From Bradyrhizobium niftali (GTDB lineage Bacteria; Pseudomonadota; Alphaproteobacteria; Rhizobiales; Xanthobacteraceae), in contig NZ_SPQT01000026.1 in the NCBI RefSeq assembly GCF_004571025.1, forward strand, positions 62,001 to 126,000: a stretch of 64,000 bases of DNA. Direction: 5' to 3'. Shown here one piece after another: positions 8,384 to 15,481 of this stretch. The notes below the pieces were generated by a model. That model was not told the origin of the DNA and made no database searches. It saw only the letters and a list, made by a program, of their open reading frames with translations. The position numbers and the translations under genes are program-made. Each line of letters starts with the position of its first letter. Positions within the stretch are counted from its first letter, which is position 1.

Positions 8384-8429
8384 TTATAGGTCAGCAAAAC
8401 TGTCCTTAATCGCCCTGGAGATCTGAAAA

Positions 8430-9875
8430 ATGCCCGCCGAATCCGGGAAGAAACTGTTCGTCGGCCCGCGCTTCCGGCGGATCCGGCAACAATTGGGGCT
8501 GTCGCAGACCCAGATCGCCGAGGGGCTCGGGATCTCGCCGAGCTACATCAACCTGATCGAGCGCAACCAGCGCCCGGTGACCGCCCAGATCCTGCTGCGG
8601 CTGGCCGAGACCTATGACCTCGACCTGCGCGACCTCGCCACCGCCGACGAGGACCGGTTCTTCGCCGAGCTCAACGAGATCTTCTCCGATCCCTTATTCC
8701 GCCAGATCGATGTGCCCAAGCAGGAGCTGCGCGACCTCGCCGAGCTCTGCCCCGGCGTCACCCATGCGCTGCAGCGGCTGTACGCGGCCTATACCGAGGC
8801 CCGTCAGGGCGAGACGCTGGCGGCCGCGCAAATGGCCGACCGCGACGTCGGCACGCGCTACGAGACGAATCCGGTCGAGCGGGTGCGCGAGCTGATCGAG
8901 GCCAACCGCAACTATTTTCCGGAGCTCGAGCAGGCTGCAGAAGCCTTGCGCGACGAACTGAACGTGCCGGCCGAAGGGCTCTATGCGGCGCTGGCCGCGC
9001 GCCTGCGCGAAAAGCATTCGGTCCAGACCCGCATCATGCCTGTCGACGTGATGCGCGAGACGCTGCGGCGCTTCGACCGCCACCGCCGCCAGCTGCTGAT
9101 CTCGGAGCTGGTCGACCCGCCCGGGCGCGCGTTCCAGCTCGCCTTCCAGCTCGGCCTTGGCGAATGCGCGCAGCAGCTGGAGACCATCATCGGCCGCGCC
9201 GGACCGCTCGACGACGCGCCGCGGCGCCTGTTCCGCATCACGCTCGGCAACTATTTTGCGGCGGCGGTGATGATGCCCTACCCCGCGTTCCTCGCCGCAG
9301 CCGAAGCCCTGAACTACGACATCCACGTGCTGGCGCAGCGCTTCAATTCCGGCTTCGAGCAGGTCTGCCACCGCCTCACCACCTTGCAGCGGCCGAACGC
9401 GCGCGGCATTCCGTTCTTCCTGCTCCGCGTCGACAATGCCGGCAACGTCTCGAAACGCTTTTCCTCCGGCACCTTCCCGTTCTCGAAATTCGGCGGCACC
9501 TGCCCGCTGTGGAACGTGCACTCGACCTTCGACACGCCGGATCGCCTGCTGAAACAGGTGATCGAGCTCTCCGACGGCACGCGCTATTTCTCGATCGCGC
9601 AGATGGTGCGCCGTCCGGTGGCGCCGCACCCGCTGCCGCAGCCGCGCTTCGCCATCGGCCTCGGCTGCGAGATCCGCCACGCCGCGCGCCTCGTCTATGC
9701 CGCCGGCATGGACCTGGAGAAGGCGGAAGGCACGCCCATCGGGGTCAACTGCCGCCTCTGCGAGCGCGAAAACTGCGCCCAGCGCGCCGAGCCGCCGATC
9801 ACGCGCACGCTGATCCTGGACGAGACCACGCGGCGCGTGAGTTCGTTCGCGTTCTCGAATGCACGGGAGTTGTAA
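8430..9875 (+). CDS. XRE-family short-chain fatty-acyl regulator (ScfR/RamB/PccR-like)
   Basis: The protein has 481 residues, with a GGAG ribosome-binding site ahead of the ATG at 8430. Residues about 12-66 are an XRE helix-turn-helix (RRIRQQLGLSQTQIAEGLG, then SYINLIERNQRPVT). The middle resembles the M78/IrrE-like domain, but the usual HExxH metal site is missing: AFQLAFQLGLGE stands where HELGH is expected. The C-terminal DUF2083-like part holds CRLCERENC and GGTCPLWNVHS. This architecture is that of RamB, MccR and PccR, which control acetate, methylcitrate or propionyl-CoA genes. Divergence from aceA suggests it regulates the glyoxylate shunt. Confidence 0.85.
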   Translation: MPAESGKKLFVGPRFRRIRQQLGLSQTQIAEGLGISPSYINLIERNQRPVTAQILLRLAETYDLDLRDLATADEDRFFAELNEIFSDPLFRQIDVPKQELRDLAELCPGVTHALQRLYAAYTEARQGETLAAAQMADRDVGTRYETNPVERVRELIEANRNYFPELEQAAEALRDELNVPAEGLYAALAARLREKHSVQTRIMPVDVMRETLRRFDRHRRQLLISELVDPPGRAFQLAFQLGLGECAQQLETIIGRAGPLDDAPRRLFRITLGNYFAAAVMMPYPAFLAAAEALNYDIHVLAQRFNSGFEQVCHRLTTLQRPNARGIPFFLLRVDNAGNVSKRFSSGTFPFSKFGGTCPLWNVHSTFDTPDRLLKQVIELSDGTRYFSIAQMVRRPVAPHPLPQPRFAIGLGCEIRHAARLVYAAGMDLEKAEGTPIGVNCRLCERENCAQRAEPPITRTLILDETTRRVSSFAFSNAREL

Positions 9876-9885
9876 AGCACACTGC

Positions 9886-9987
9886 TGTCATGCCCCGCGA
9901 AGGCGGGGCATCCAGTACGCCGCAGCTTCTCGGTTCAATCACGGCCGTCTCGGAGTACTGGATCGCCCGCCTTCGCGGGCGATGACA
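9886..9987. repeat. Palindromic repeat family B, copy 1
   Basis: A long imperfect inverted repeat begins TGTCATGCCCCGCGAAGG and ends CCTTCGCGGGCGATGACA. The inner arms read CATCCAGTACGCCGC on one side and GTACTGGATCGCCCGC on the other. Related copies lie at 18871-18974, 20912-21048 and 53302-53403. It sits between convergent genes just after the ScfR-like stop codon. Confidence 0.9.
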
Positions 9988-10014
9988 GCGGAATGTGTGG
10001 CGGCAGCCAGCAAC

Positions 10015-10308
10015 TCACGCCAGCGTATGCACGATCACCGGCCCTGCCGCAGCGCGCGCGTCGCCGGCGAGCAGCGGGCCGAGATCCTTCTCGATCCAGG
10101 CGATCGCGCGCCGGTTCGCCTCCTCCGCCTGTTCGAACTTGTCGAAGATCGAGATCGCGGTGACAGTGTCGTCGCCGGCATAGACGACGTAGTAGGCGCG
10201 GAAGCCGTCAACGTCGCTGATGATCGGAACGGCGCCGTCCTTGATGCGGCGCGCCAGCTCCTCCGCGCTCCCGCTTTTCGCCTTGGCCTGACGGATGGCG
10301 GCATACAT
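10015..10308 (-). CDS. Small ABM-like (dimeric alpha/beta barrel) protein
   Basis: The protein has 97 residues and starts MYAAIRQAKAKSGSAEELAR with a GGGAGGAGG ribosome-binding site just upstream. The order of a short first strand, a helix with EELARRIKDG, GFRAYYVVYAGDDTVTAISIFD and EQAEEANRRAIAWI resembles antibiotic-biosynthesis-monooxygenase-like ferredoxin folds common in rhizobia. No cofactor residues can be assigned. Function is unknown, possibly a small stress or quinone-related enzyme. It is monocistronic between two unrelated genes. Confidence 0.65.
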   Translation of the reverse strand: MYAAIRQAKAKSGSAEELARRIKDGAVPIISDVDGFRAYYVVYAGDDTVTAISIFDKFEQAEEANRRAIAWIEKDLGPLLAGDARAAAGPVIVHTLA

Positions 10309-10536
10309 GACTTCCTCCTCCCGGCTATTGATGTGGGCTTTGTACCCGGACTGGATGTTACGCCGAAGCGCCGGGCCCGGATACCCTCCTTGGTTAACCC
10401 TGCACTAATCCGCCTGAGCGATCTGCAACCAACGGTTAAGCACGCCTCAACATCGCTGCCCTAGTCTCGCTCCACTCACTTTTCGCAAACAACGGTGGCC
10501 TATTCTGCCGGGCGAAGTGACATCAGGGGGTTCATC

Positions 10537-11343
10537 ATGCGCATTGCGTTGCTGCTGACCGCGACCATCGTCGGCGCGCTTTTCGCCAGTCCATCCAATG
10601 CCGGACCGCTCGATGCGCCCGCCGAGGCAGCGCAGGCGCTGCCGCCGGGCTTCCAGAGCTACCGCGGCTACATGTTCGACCTGTCGGAGAATTCCGATCG
10701 CAAGGATGTCGACAAGCTCACCGACAATCTGAAGCGCCAGATCGACGTCGTCGAAGGCGTCGGCCTCTCCCCGCGCATACTGCGCTTCTTCCACACCGTC
10801 CCGATCGTCGCGAACGAGCTGGCCTGCCTCGACGAAGGCGCCGCGACCGCATGCTACGGCAGGGTCACGCCGGACATGCAGCGCACCGTTCCCCGGACGC
10901 TGACGGTCTGGGATCCCAACAAGCAGCGCTGGACCAATCCGAACGCCATCGACCTCGCCGTCGATTCGGGGCTCGGCGTGATCATGCTGCGGCCGGACAT
11001 GATGCGGTACGAGAAGGAGGCGGTGCTGCTGCACGAGCTCCTGCACGCCTATCACGCGCGCCTGTTACCGGACGGCTACGCCAACAAGGGCGTGATCGGC
11101 TATTATGCGCTGGCCAAGTCCAAGGACCTCCTGCCCAAGGAATCCTATGCGCTGAAGAATCCCATGGAGTTCTTCGCCGTGACCGCCAGCATCTTCCTGG
11201 CCGGAAAGAGCGAATTCCACGACCCCAAGTCGCGCGAGACGCTGAAGGAGAAGATGCCGGACTATTACAAATACCTGGTCGACGTGTTCGGCTTCGATCC
11301 CGACCCGGCCGCGTCAAGCGGCCCGGTGGCCTCGCTGAAGTGA
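10537..11343 (+). CDS. Secreted putative zinc metallopeptidase
   Basis: The ATG at 10537 follows a CAGGGGG ribosome-binding site and gives 268 residues. Residues 1-22 are a Sec signal peptide (MRIALLLTATIVGALFASP, cleaved after NAG or nearby). A HELLH zinc site sits in EAVLLHELLHAYHARLLPDG, and NPMEFFAVTASIFLAG downstream supplies a possible third ligand, the Glu of MEFF. This is the layout of gluzincin-like ATLF or uncharacterised metallopeptidase families. It should act in the periplasm or outside the cell. Its substrate is unknown. A strong intrinsic terminator follows the stop. Confidence 0.7.
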   Translation: MRIALLLTATIVGALFASPSNAGPLDAPAEAAQALPPGFQSYRGYMFDLSENSDRKDVDKLTDNLKRQIDVVEGVGLSPRILRFFHTVPIVANELACLDEGAATACYGRVTPDMQRTVPRTLTVWDPNKQRWTNPNAIDLAVDSGLGVIMLRPDMMRYEKEAVLLHELLHAYHARLLPDGYANKGVIGYYALAKSKDLLPKESYALKNPMEFFAVTASIFLAGKSEFHDPKSRETLKEKMPDYYKYLVDVFGFDPDPAASSGPVASLK

Positions 11344-11373
11344 GGCGGACGTAGCCATCTGCACCAACCCGGC

Positions 11374-11404
11374 AAAAGCCGCGCGAAATGCGCGGCTTTT
11401 TTTG
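11374..11404 (+). terminator. Intrinsic terminator of the metallopeptidase gene
   Basis: An 11-base perfect stem, AAAAGCCGCGC (11374-11384) and GCGCGGCTTTT (11390-11400), encloses a 5-base loop and continues into a run of seven T residues. It lies 31 bases after the stop at 11343. Confidence 0.92.
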
Positions 11405-11513
11405 TTTTGGTAACCGGAAGCTGCGGATGACGCCCGGCCGGGAATTGCCAAGGCGGGGCCCGATCTGCATAGTCCCGCCCGCATCGATACTGTTTTCAAG
11501 GGGATAGAAGAAC

Positions 11514-11858
11514 ATGGCGGACGCCGACCTGGATGTCGTGATCCGGCAACTGGCCAGACAGCTGCATACGGGCCTAATGACCCGCGCCAAGGAGCGGCGG
11601 GATCGCTTCAACGGCCTTGCGGCCAAGGCCAAGGGCAAGGAGACCGGCGACCGCTTCAAGATGATGGCCAAGGCCACCATGGAGCAGGCCACAGCCGCCG
11701 CCAAGCGCCTCCAGATGTCCGCCGACAACGTCGCCGACAGCTACGCGCGATCGATGCGAATCGCGGCCAGCACGCCGATCGCGGCGAAGGTGGAGAAGAA
11801 GCCGGCGAAGGAGAAGCCGGTGAAGAAAGCCGCGAAGGCGAAGGCCAAGAAGAAGTAG
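11514..11858 (+). CDS. Hypothetical protein with Lys/Ala-rich basic tail
   Basis: The protein has 114 residues. The first 85 are helical (MADADLDVVIRQLARQLHTG, then RAKERRDRFNGLAAKAKGKE), and the last 25 are almost only Lys, Ala, Pro and Glu. The tail resembles histone H1-like or AlgP-like nucleic-acid-binding tails seen in many alphaproteobacterial proteins. No domain is recognised. Possible roles are DNA or RNA binding, or simply a charged disordered tail. It stands alone between a terminator and a block of family C palindromes. Confidence 0.65.
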   Translation: MADADLDVVIRQLARQLHTGLMTRAKERRDRFNGLAAKAKGKETGDRFKMMAKATMEQATAAAKRLQMSADNVADSYARSMRIAASTPIAAKVEKKPAKEKPVKKAAKAKAKKK

Positions 11859-11872
11859 CTGCGCTTTCTTCT

Positions 11873-12070
11873 TTCTCCCCTTGCGGGAGAAGGTGGCATA
11901 GGCGGCCTCAGCCGCCGTTCTTAAGAACGCCGAAGCGAAGCTTCGGCTGTGGCGCCGGATGAGGGGTTGCTTCAGCGAACTCGTCTGCGAGATTTCTACG
12001 CGCGGATAGATACCCCTCACCCGTCTCGCCGCTATCGCGGCGAGCCACCCTCTCCCGCAGGGGGAGAGGG
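11873..12070. repeat. Palindromic repeat family C, compound copy
   Basis: The block starts TTCTCCCCTTGCGGGAGAAG and ends with arms around CACCCGTCTCGCCG, CGGCGAGCCACCCTCTCCC and GGGGGAGAGGG. Several nested hairpins are visible, including GCCGAAGC/GCTTCGGC in the middle. A second copy is at 31597-31748. It fills the gap between convergent genes at 11858 and 12099. Confidence 0.85.
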
Positions 12071-12098
12071 GAAGAAGGCGAGAATCGCGCAAAAAACC

Positions 12099-12740
12099 TC
12101 ACCGCCGTGGCGCGTCGAGCCGGGTCGGCTCGGCGCTGGCGAGTTCGGCGAGCTTGGCGCGCGCTGCCTCGCGCGTGCGGACGTCCTTGCCGGCGGGCAG
12201 TGCCAATGCGGCTTCGAAATCGGCGCGCGCATCGTCGGCCTGGCCGCGGGCGAGGAATGCCAGGCCACGGTCGAGGCGGGCCTGCGCATCGGAGGGGTCG
12301 AGACGGACCGCCGTGTTGTAGCTCAGGATGGCGCGATCGAGATCGCCGGTGGCGGCGAGCGCGAGACCGCGCTGGTGATAGGGCCCGGCGAGCTTGGGAT
12401 CATGCGCGATCGCCTCGTCGTAATCCGCGATGGCGAGTTCGAGGTCGCCGCTCTGCCGGCGCGCGGTCGCGCGGTCGCGATAGAGCGAGGCGCGGTTGGG
12501 ATTGAGGTGAATGGCCTCGTCGAAATCGGCAATCGCCCGCCTGAAGTCGCCGTGGCGCAGCGCGATCCGCCCGCGCCCTTCATAGGCAAAGGCGATCAGC
12601 GAGCCGCGGAGCGGCGAGAAACCGATCACGGCCGCGCAGACGTCGGGATCGTCCTCGTCCCCGCAATTGACGACCATGTGCGTGGACAGGCCGACGAGCA
12701 CGCACAGGACGATCAGCAATGGTACGGCAGCTCTGGTCAT
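12099..12740 (-). CDS. Membrane-anchored TPR protein
   Basis: The ATG at 12740 (MTRAAVPLLIVLCVLVG) gives 213 residues with an N-terminal membrane anchor or uncleaved signal. A longer frame reaches back to 12797 but adds a charged segment ahead of the hydrophobic helix. Four or more tetratricopeptide repeats follow, with the consensus pattern ALRHGDFRRAIADFDEAIHL, then YRDRATARRQSGDLELAIAD, YHQRGLALAATGDLDRAI and LDRGLAFLARGQADDARADF. TPR arrays bind protein partners. The domain faces the periplasm if the first helix is a standard anchor. Partner and pathway are unknown. Confidence 0.8.
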   Translation of the reverse strand: MTRAAVPLLIVLCVLVGLSTHMVVNCGDEDDPDVCAAVIGFSPLRGSLIAFAYEGRGRIALRHGDFRRAIADFDEAIHLNPNRASLYRDRATARRQSGDLELAIADYDEAIAHDPKLAGPYHQRGLALAATGDLDRAILSYNTAVRLDPSDAQARLDRGLAFLARGQADDARADFEAALALPAGKDVRTREAARAKLAELASAEPTRLDAPRR

Positions 12741-12877
12741 CTTCGACGGTGACCGGTAACGGGCCGGCCACGCATCCCCTTTCGAAGGAAGTGTCACGGC
12801 GAGGTGTTAGCACCGGCCGGGACCATCCTGTGTGCGCCAGGTCACAAAGCCCCGCGCAAATCCTTACCGGTTCCGGA

Positions 12878-13837
12878 TCAGCCCCAGGGACCACGTGAAG
12901 GACCACGTGAAGGACCACGCGAAGACGAACGGCCCCACGGGCTCGCCGGCGGATAGTTTTCGTTGGCGCCGACGGACGGCGCCGCCTGCGCGCCGAGCTC
13001 GGCCGCGAGCTGCTGGAGCGCCGCGATGCGGTTCTGCGTCGAGGGATGGGTGGCGAAGAGATTGTCCACGCCGTGGCCCGACAGCGGATTGATGATGAAC
13101 ATGTGCGCGGTCGCGGGATTCCGTTCGGCCTCGAAGTTCGGGACCTGATGTGCGGCACCTTCGATCTTCACCAGCGCCGACGCCAGCCACATCGGCTGGC
13201 CGACGATGCGCGCACCGAGATTGTCCGCGGCATATTCGCGGGTGCGGCTGATCGCCATCTGCACCAGCATGGCGCCGAGCGGCGCGAGGATCATCATCAG
13301 GATCGAGCCGACGATGCCCGGGCCGTTGTTGTTGTCGCGGTGGCCACCGAAGAACATGCCGAACTGCGCCAGCATCGAGATCGCGCCCGCGATGGTCGCG
13401 GTGATCGTCATCAGCAGCGTGTCGTGGTGCTTGATGTGCGCAAGCTCATGCGCGATCACGCCGGCGAGTTCCTCGCGGCTGAGCTGGTGCATCAGGCCGG
13501 TGGTGACGGCAACGGCAGCGTTCTCGGGATTGCGGCCGGTCGCGAACGCGTTGGGCTGCGCCTCGTCCATCAGGAACACGCGCGGCATCGGCAAGCCCGC
13601 GCGGCCCGCAAGCTCGGCGACGAGGCCGACCAGTTCCGGCGCGGTCGAACGGTCGACCTCATGGGCGCCGTACATCGAGAGCACCATGCGGTCGGAGTTC
13701 CAATAGGTGAAGAGATTGGTCGCCGCGGCAATGACGAGCGCGATCATGGCCCCGGAGGCACCGCCGATCAGATAGCCCACGCCCATGAACAGGGCGGTGA
13801 GGCCTGCGAGCAGCATTGCGGTACGAAAATAGTTCAT
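12878..13837 (-). CDS. htpX: Membrane zinc metalloprotease HtpX
   Basis: The ATG at 13837 (MNYFRTAMLLAGLTALFMG) gives 319 residues. Two N-terminal helices precede the M48 zinc site HELAHIKHHDTLL, two more helices follow, and the third ligand lies in SRTREYAADNLGARI. HtpX degrades misfolded inner-membrane proteins as part of the envelope stress response, facing the cytoplasm. The C-terminus ends in an odd tail, RGPSRGPSRGPWG, encoded by three 12-base tandem units. This tail is not needed in the family and may vary between strains. Neighbours are unrelated. Confidence 0.95.
   Translation of the reverse strand: MNYFRTAMLLAGLTALFMGVGYLIGGASGAMIALVIAAATNLFTYWNSDRMVLSMYGAHEVDRSTAPELVGLVAELAGRAGLPMPRVFLMDEAQPNAFATGRNPENAAVAVTTGLMHQLSREELAGVIAHELAHIKHHDTLLMTITATIAGAISMLAQFGMFFGGHRDNNNGPGIVGSILMMILAPLGAMLVQMAISRTREYAADNLGARIVGQPMWLASALVKIEGAAHQVPNFEAERNPATAHMFIINPLSGHGVDNLFATHPSTQNRIAALQQLAAELGAQAAPSVGANENYPPASPWGRSSSRGPSRGPSRGPWG
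12888..12923. repeat. 12-base tandem repeat encoding the HtpX tail
   Basis: Three consecutive 12-base units, GGACCACGTGAA twice and then GGACCACGCGAA, encode the repeated Ser-Arg-Gly-Pro of the last HtpX residues. The units are in frame (4 codons each), so gain or loss of a unit would only change tail length. Confidence 0.92.
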
Positions 13838-14122
13838 GGCCGTCTCCCGAACCGGCCGCTGGCGCGCCTTGGGCCGGCGTCTTCGAAGTATGAATGCCGC
13901 CGGGCATCGCAAGGTTCATGCGGCGCGGAGCCGCAGATATAAGGCCGCGCGGCCAGCCTTTCCCCCGTAGCTAAAGCTTGACCGGGATTTGCGCAAAAAC
14001 ACGCGCAGATGCTTAGCAACCTGGAAAGCGCAGCATCGGCTTAATGCACGGTTACCGGGCACGCTGCGCGGCCCTCGCGCATTGACCGGTTCCGTGGGCC
14101 TCCCGTCAGCAAGGTGACCGAC

Positions 14123-15481
14123 ATGGTAGACCGCTTACGCGCCGCTTCCGTCGACCCTGCATCCACGCCTTCCCCTCACGAGACCAAGAGCGAGACCAAG
14201 ACCGACGCGAAGGGGTTGCAGGAGGCGCTGCACGAGCAGCTGTTCGCCGACGACGAAACCGGCCACGCCCCCGAGGCGCAGACGGCGCCGGAATCAGGGC
14301 GGCGCTGGCCGCATCAGCAACGCGGCGCCAAGATCGCCATCGGACTTGCCATTATCGCCGTGTTCGGCTGGCTGCCGCTGCGTGCGATCTGGGAGTACTC
14401 CAGCGTCGAGGCCGTGCTGAATTCCCGTCTCGTCACCCTGCGCACGCCGATCGGCGGCCGCGTGGTAGCCGCCCAGCCCATCACCGATCAGGCCAGGCTT
14501 GGCGCCGGAACCGTGGTCCTGCGCGTCGTGAACTCGCGCGGCGATCGCACCAGGCTCGACGATCTCCGGCGGCAGAAATCGCGCCTGGAGAACGAGCGGC
14601 CCAGTCTCGCCACCAAGCTTGCCGCGGCCCAGGCCGCCCAAAAGGATTTGGCGCGGCAGGCCGCGCAATTCCGCGAGGGACGCGTGCTTCAACTCGAGGC
14701 CCGCATCGCCGAGATCCAGACCTCGATCGAGGCGGCGGCAGCGCGGCGGGACGAAGCCAGCGCCGCGGTCGAGCGCGCATCCTCGCTCGCGAAGTCCGGC
14801 AATGTCTCAACGGTCGAGCTGGCGCGGCTGACGCGCGAGCTTTCCGTGTCACAGCAGACCGAGCTCGGTGCGCGCAAGCGGCTGGATGCTGCGAAGGTCG
14901 AGCTCACGGCGGCACGGAGCGGTTCCTTCCTCGGCGACAGCTACAACGATCGCCCGAGCTCGGTGCAGCGCGAGGAGGAGATGCGCCAGCGCGCCGGCGA
15001 TCTCGAGGCTGATCTCGCGCGCACCGACACCGAGATCGCCTGGCTCGCCAACGAGACCATCATCGAGGAGGTCCGCTTCGCCGATCTGTCCGAAGCCAAC
15101 ATCACGACACCCGTTGCCGGCCGCGTCTGGGAAATGATGACCTCGCCGGGCGAGGACGTGCAGGCCGGCCAACCCCTGCTCAAGATCCTCGATTGCAGCG
15201 GCGCCGTCATCACGGCCAATGTCACAGAGAGCGTCTACAATCGCTTGCAGCTCGGCGACCACGCCACCTTCGAGCCGAATGATGGTGGCGAGCCGATCTC
15301 CGGCACCGTGGTCAATTTGACCGGCGCTGCCGGCGCGCCCGCCAATCTCGCCATCAATCCGGATACGCTCAGCAAGGAGCCCTATCGCGTGACCGTGGCG
15401 CCTCGCGATGCCGCTCCCCTCGCCTGCACCGTGGGGCGCACCGGCCGCGTGGTGTTTGCCCGGCACGAGACCGCGCCGTGA
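14123..15481 (+). CDS. HlyD-like membrane-fusion protein of a polysaccharide synthase (BgsB-like)
   Basis: The ATG at 14123 has an AAGGTGA ribosome-binding site 5 bases upstream, so the GTG at 14114 is not needed; 452 residues. An acidic cytoplasmic N-terminus leads to one helix (IAIGLAIIAVFGWLPLRAIW, about residue 75-95). A biotinyl-lipoyl-like half-motif (TLRTPIGGRVV), a long coiled coil (about 130-285, rich in Leu, Glu and Arg) and the second half (ITTPVAGRVWEMMTSPGEDV) follow. This is a HlyD/Alg44-type periplasmic adaptor. It overlaps the start of the GT2 synthase gene by one base, so the pair is translationally coupled. In Sinorhizobium the order bgsB-bgsA is the same. Confidence 0.8.
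   Translation: MVDRLRAASVDPASTPSPHETKSETKTDAKGLQEALHEQLFADDETGHAPEAQTAPESGRRWPHQQRGAKIAIGLAIIAVFGWLPLRAIWEYSSVEAVLNSRLVTLRTPIGGRVVAAQPITDQARLGAGTVVLRVVNSRGDRTRLDDLRRQKSRLENERPSLATKLAAAQAAQKDLARQAAQFREGRVLQLEARIAEIQTSIEAAAARRDEASAAVERASSLAKSGNVSTVELARLTRELSVSQQTELGARKRLDAAKVELTAARSGSFLGDSYNDRPSSVQREEEMRQRAGDLEADLARTDTEIAWLANETIIEEVRFADLSEANITTPVAGRVWEMMTSPGEDVQAGQPLLKILDCSGAVITANVTESVYNRLQLGDHATFEPNDGGEPISGTVVNLTGAAGAPANLAINPDTLSKEPYRVTVAPRDAAPLACTVGRTGRVVFARHETAP

Noticed and set aside
9886..9987. Palindromic repeats as CRISPR units
   Set aside because: Copies are scattered singly over the window with no regular spacers and no cas genes.
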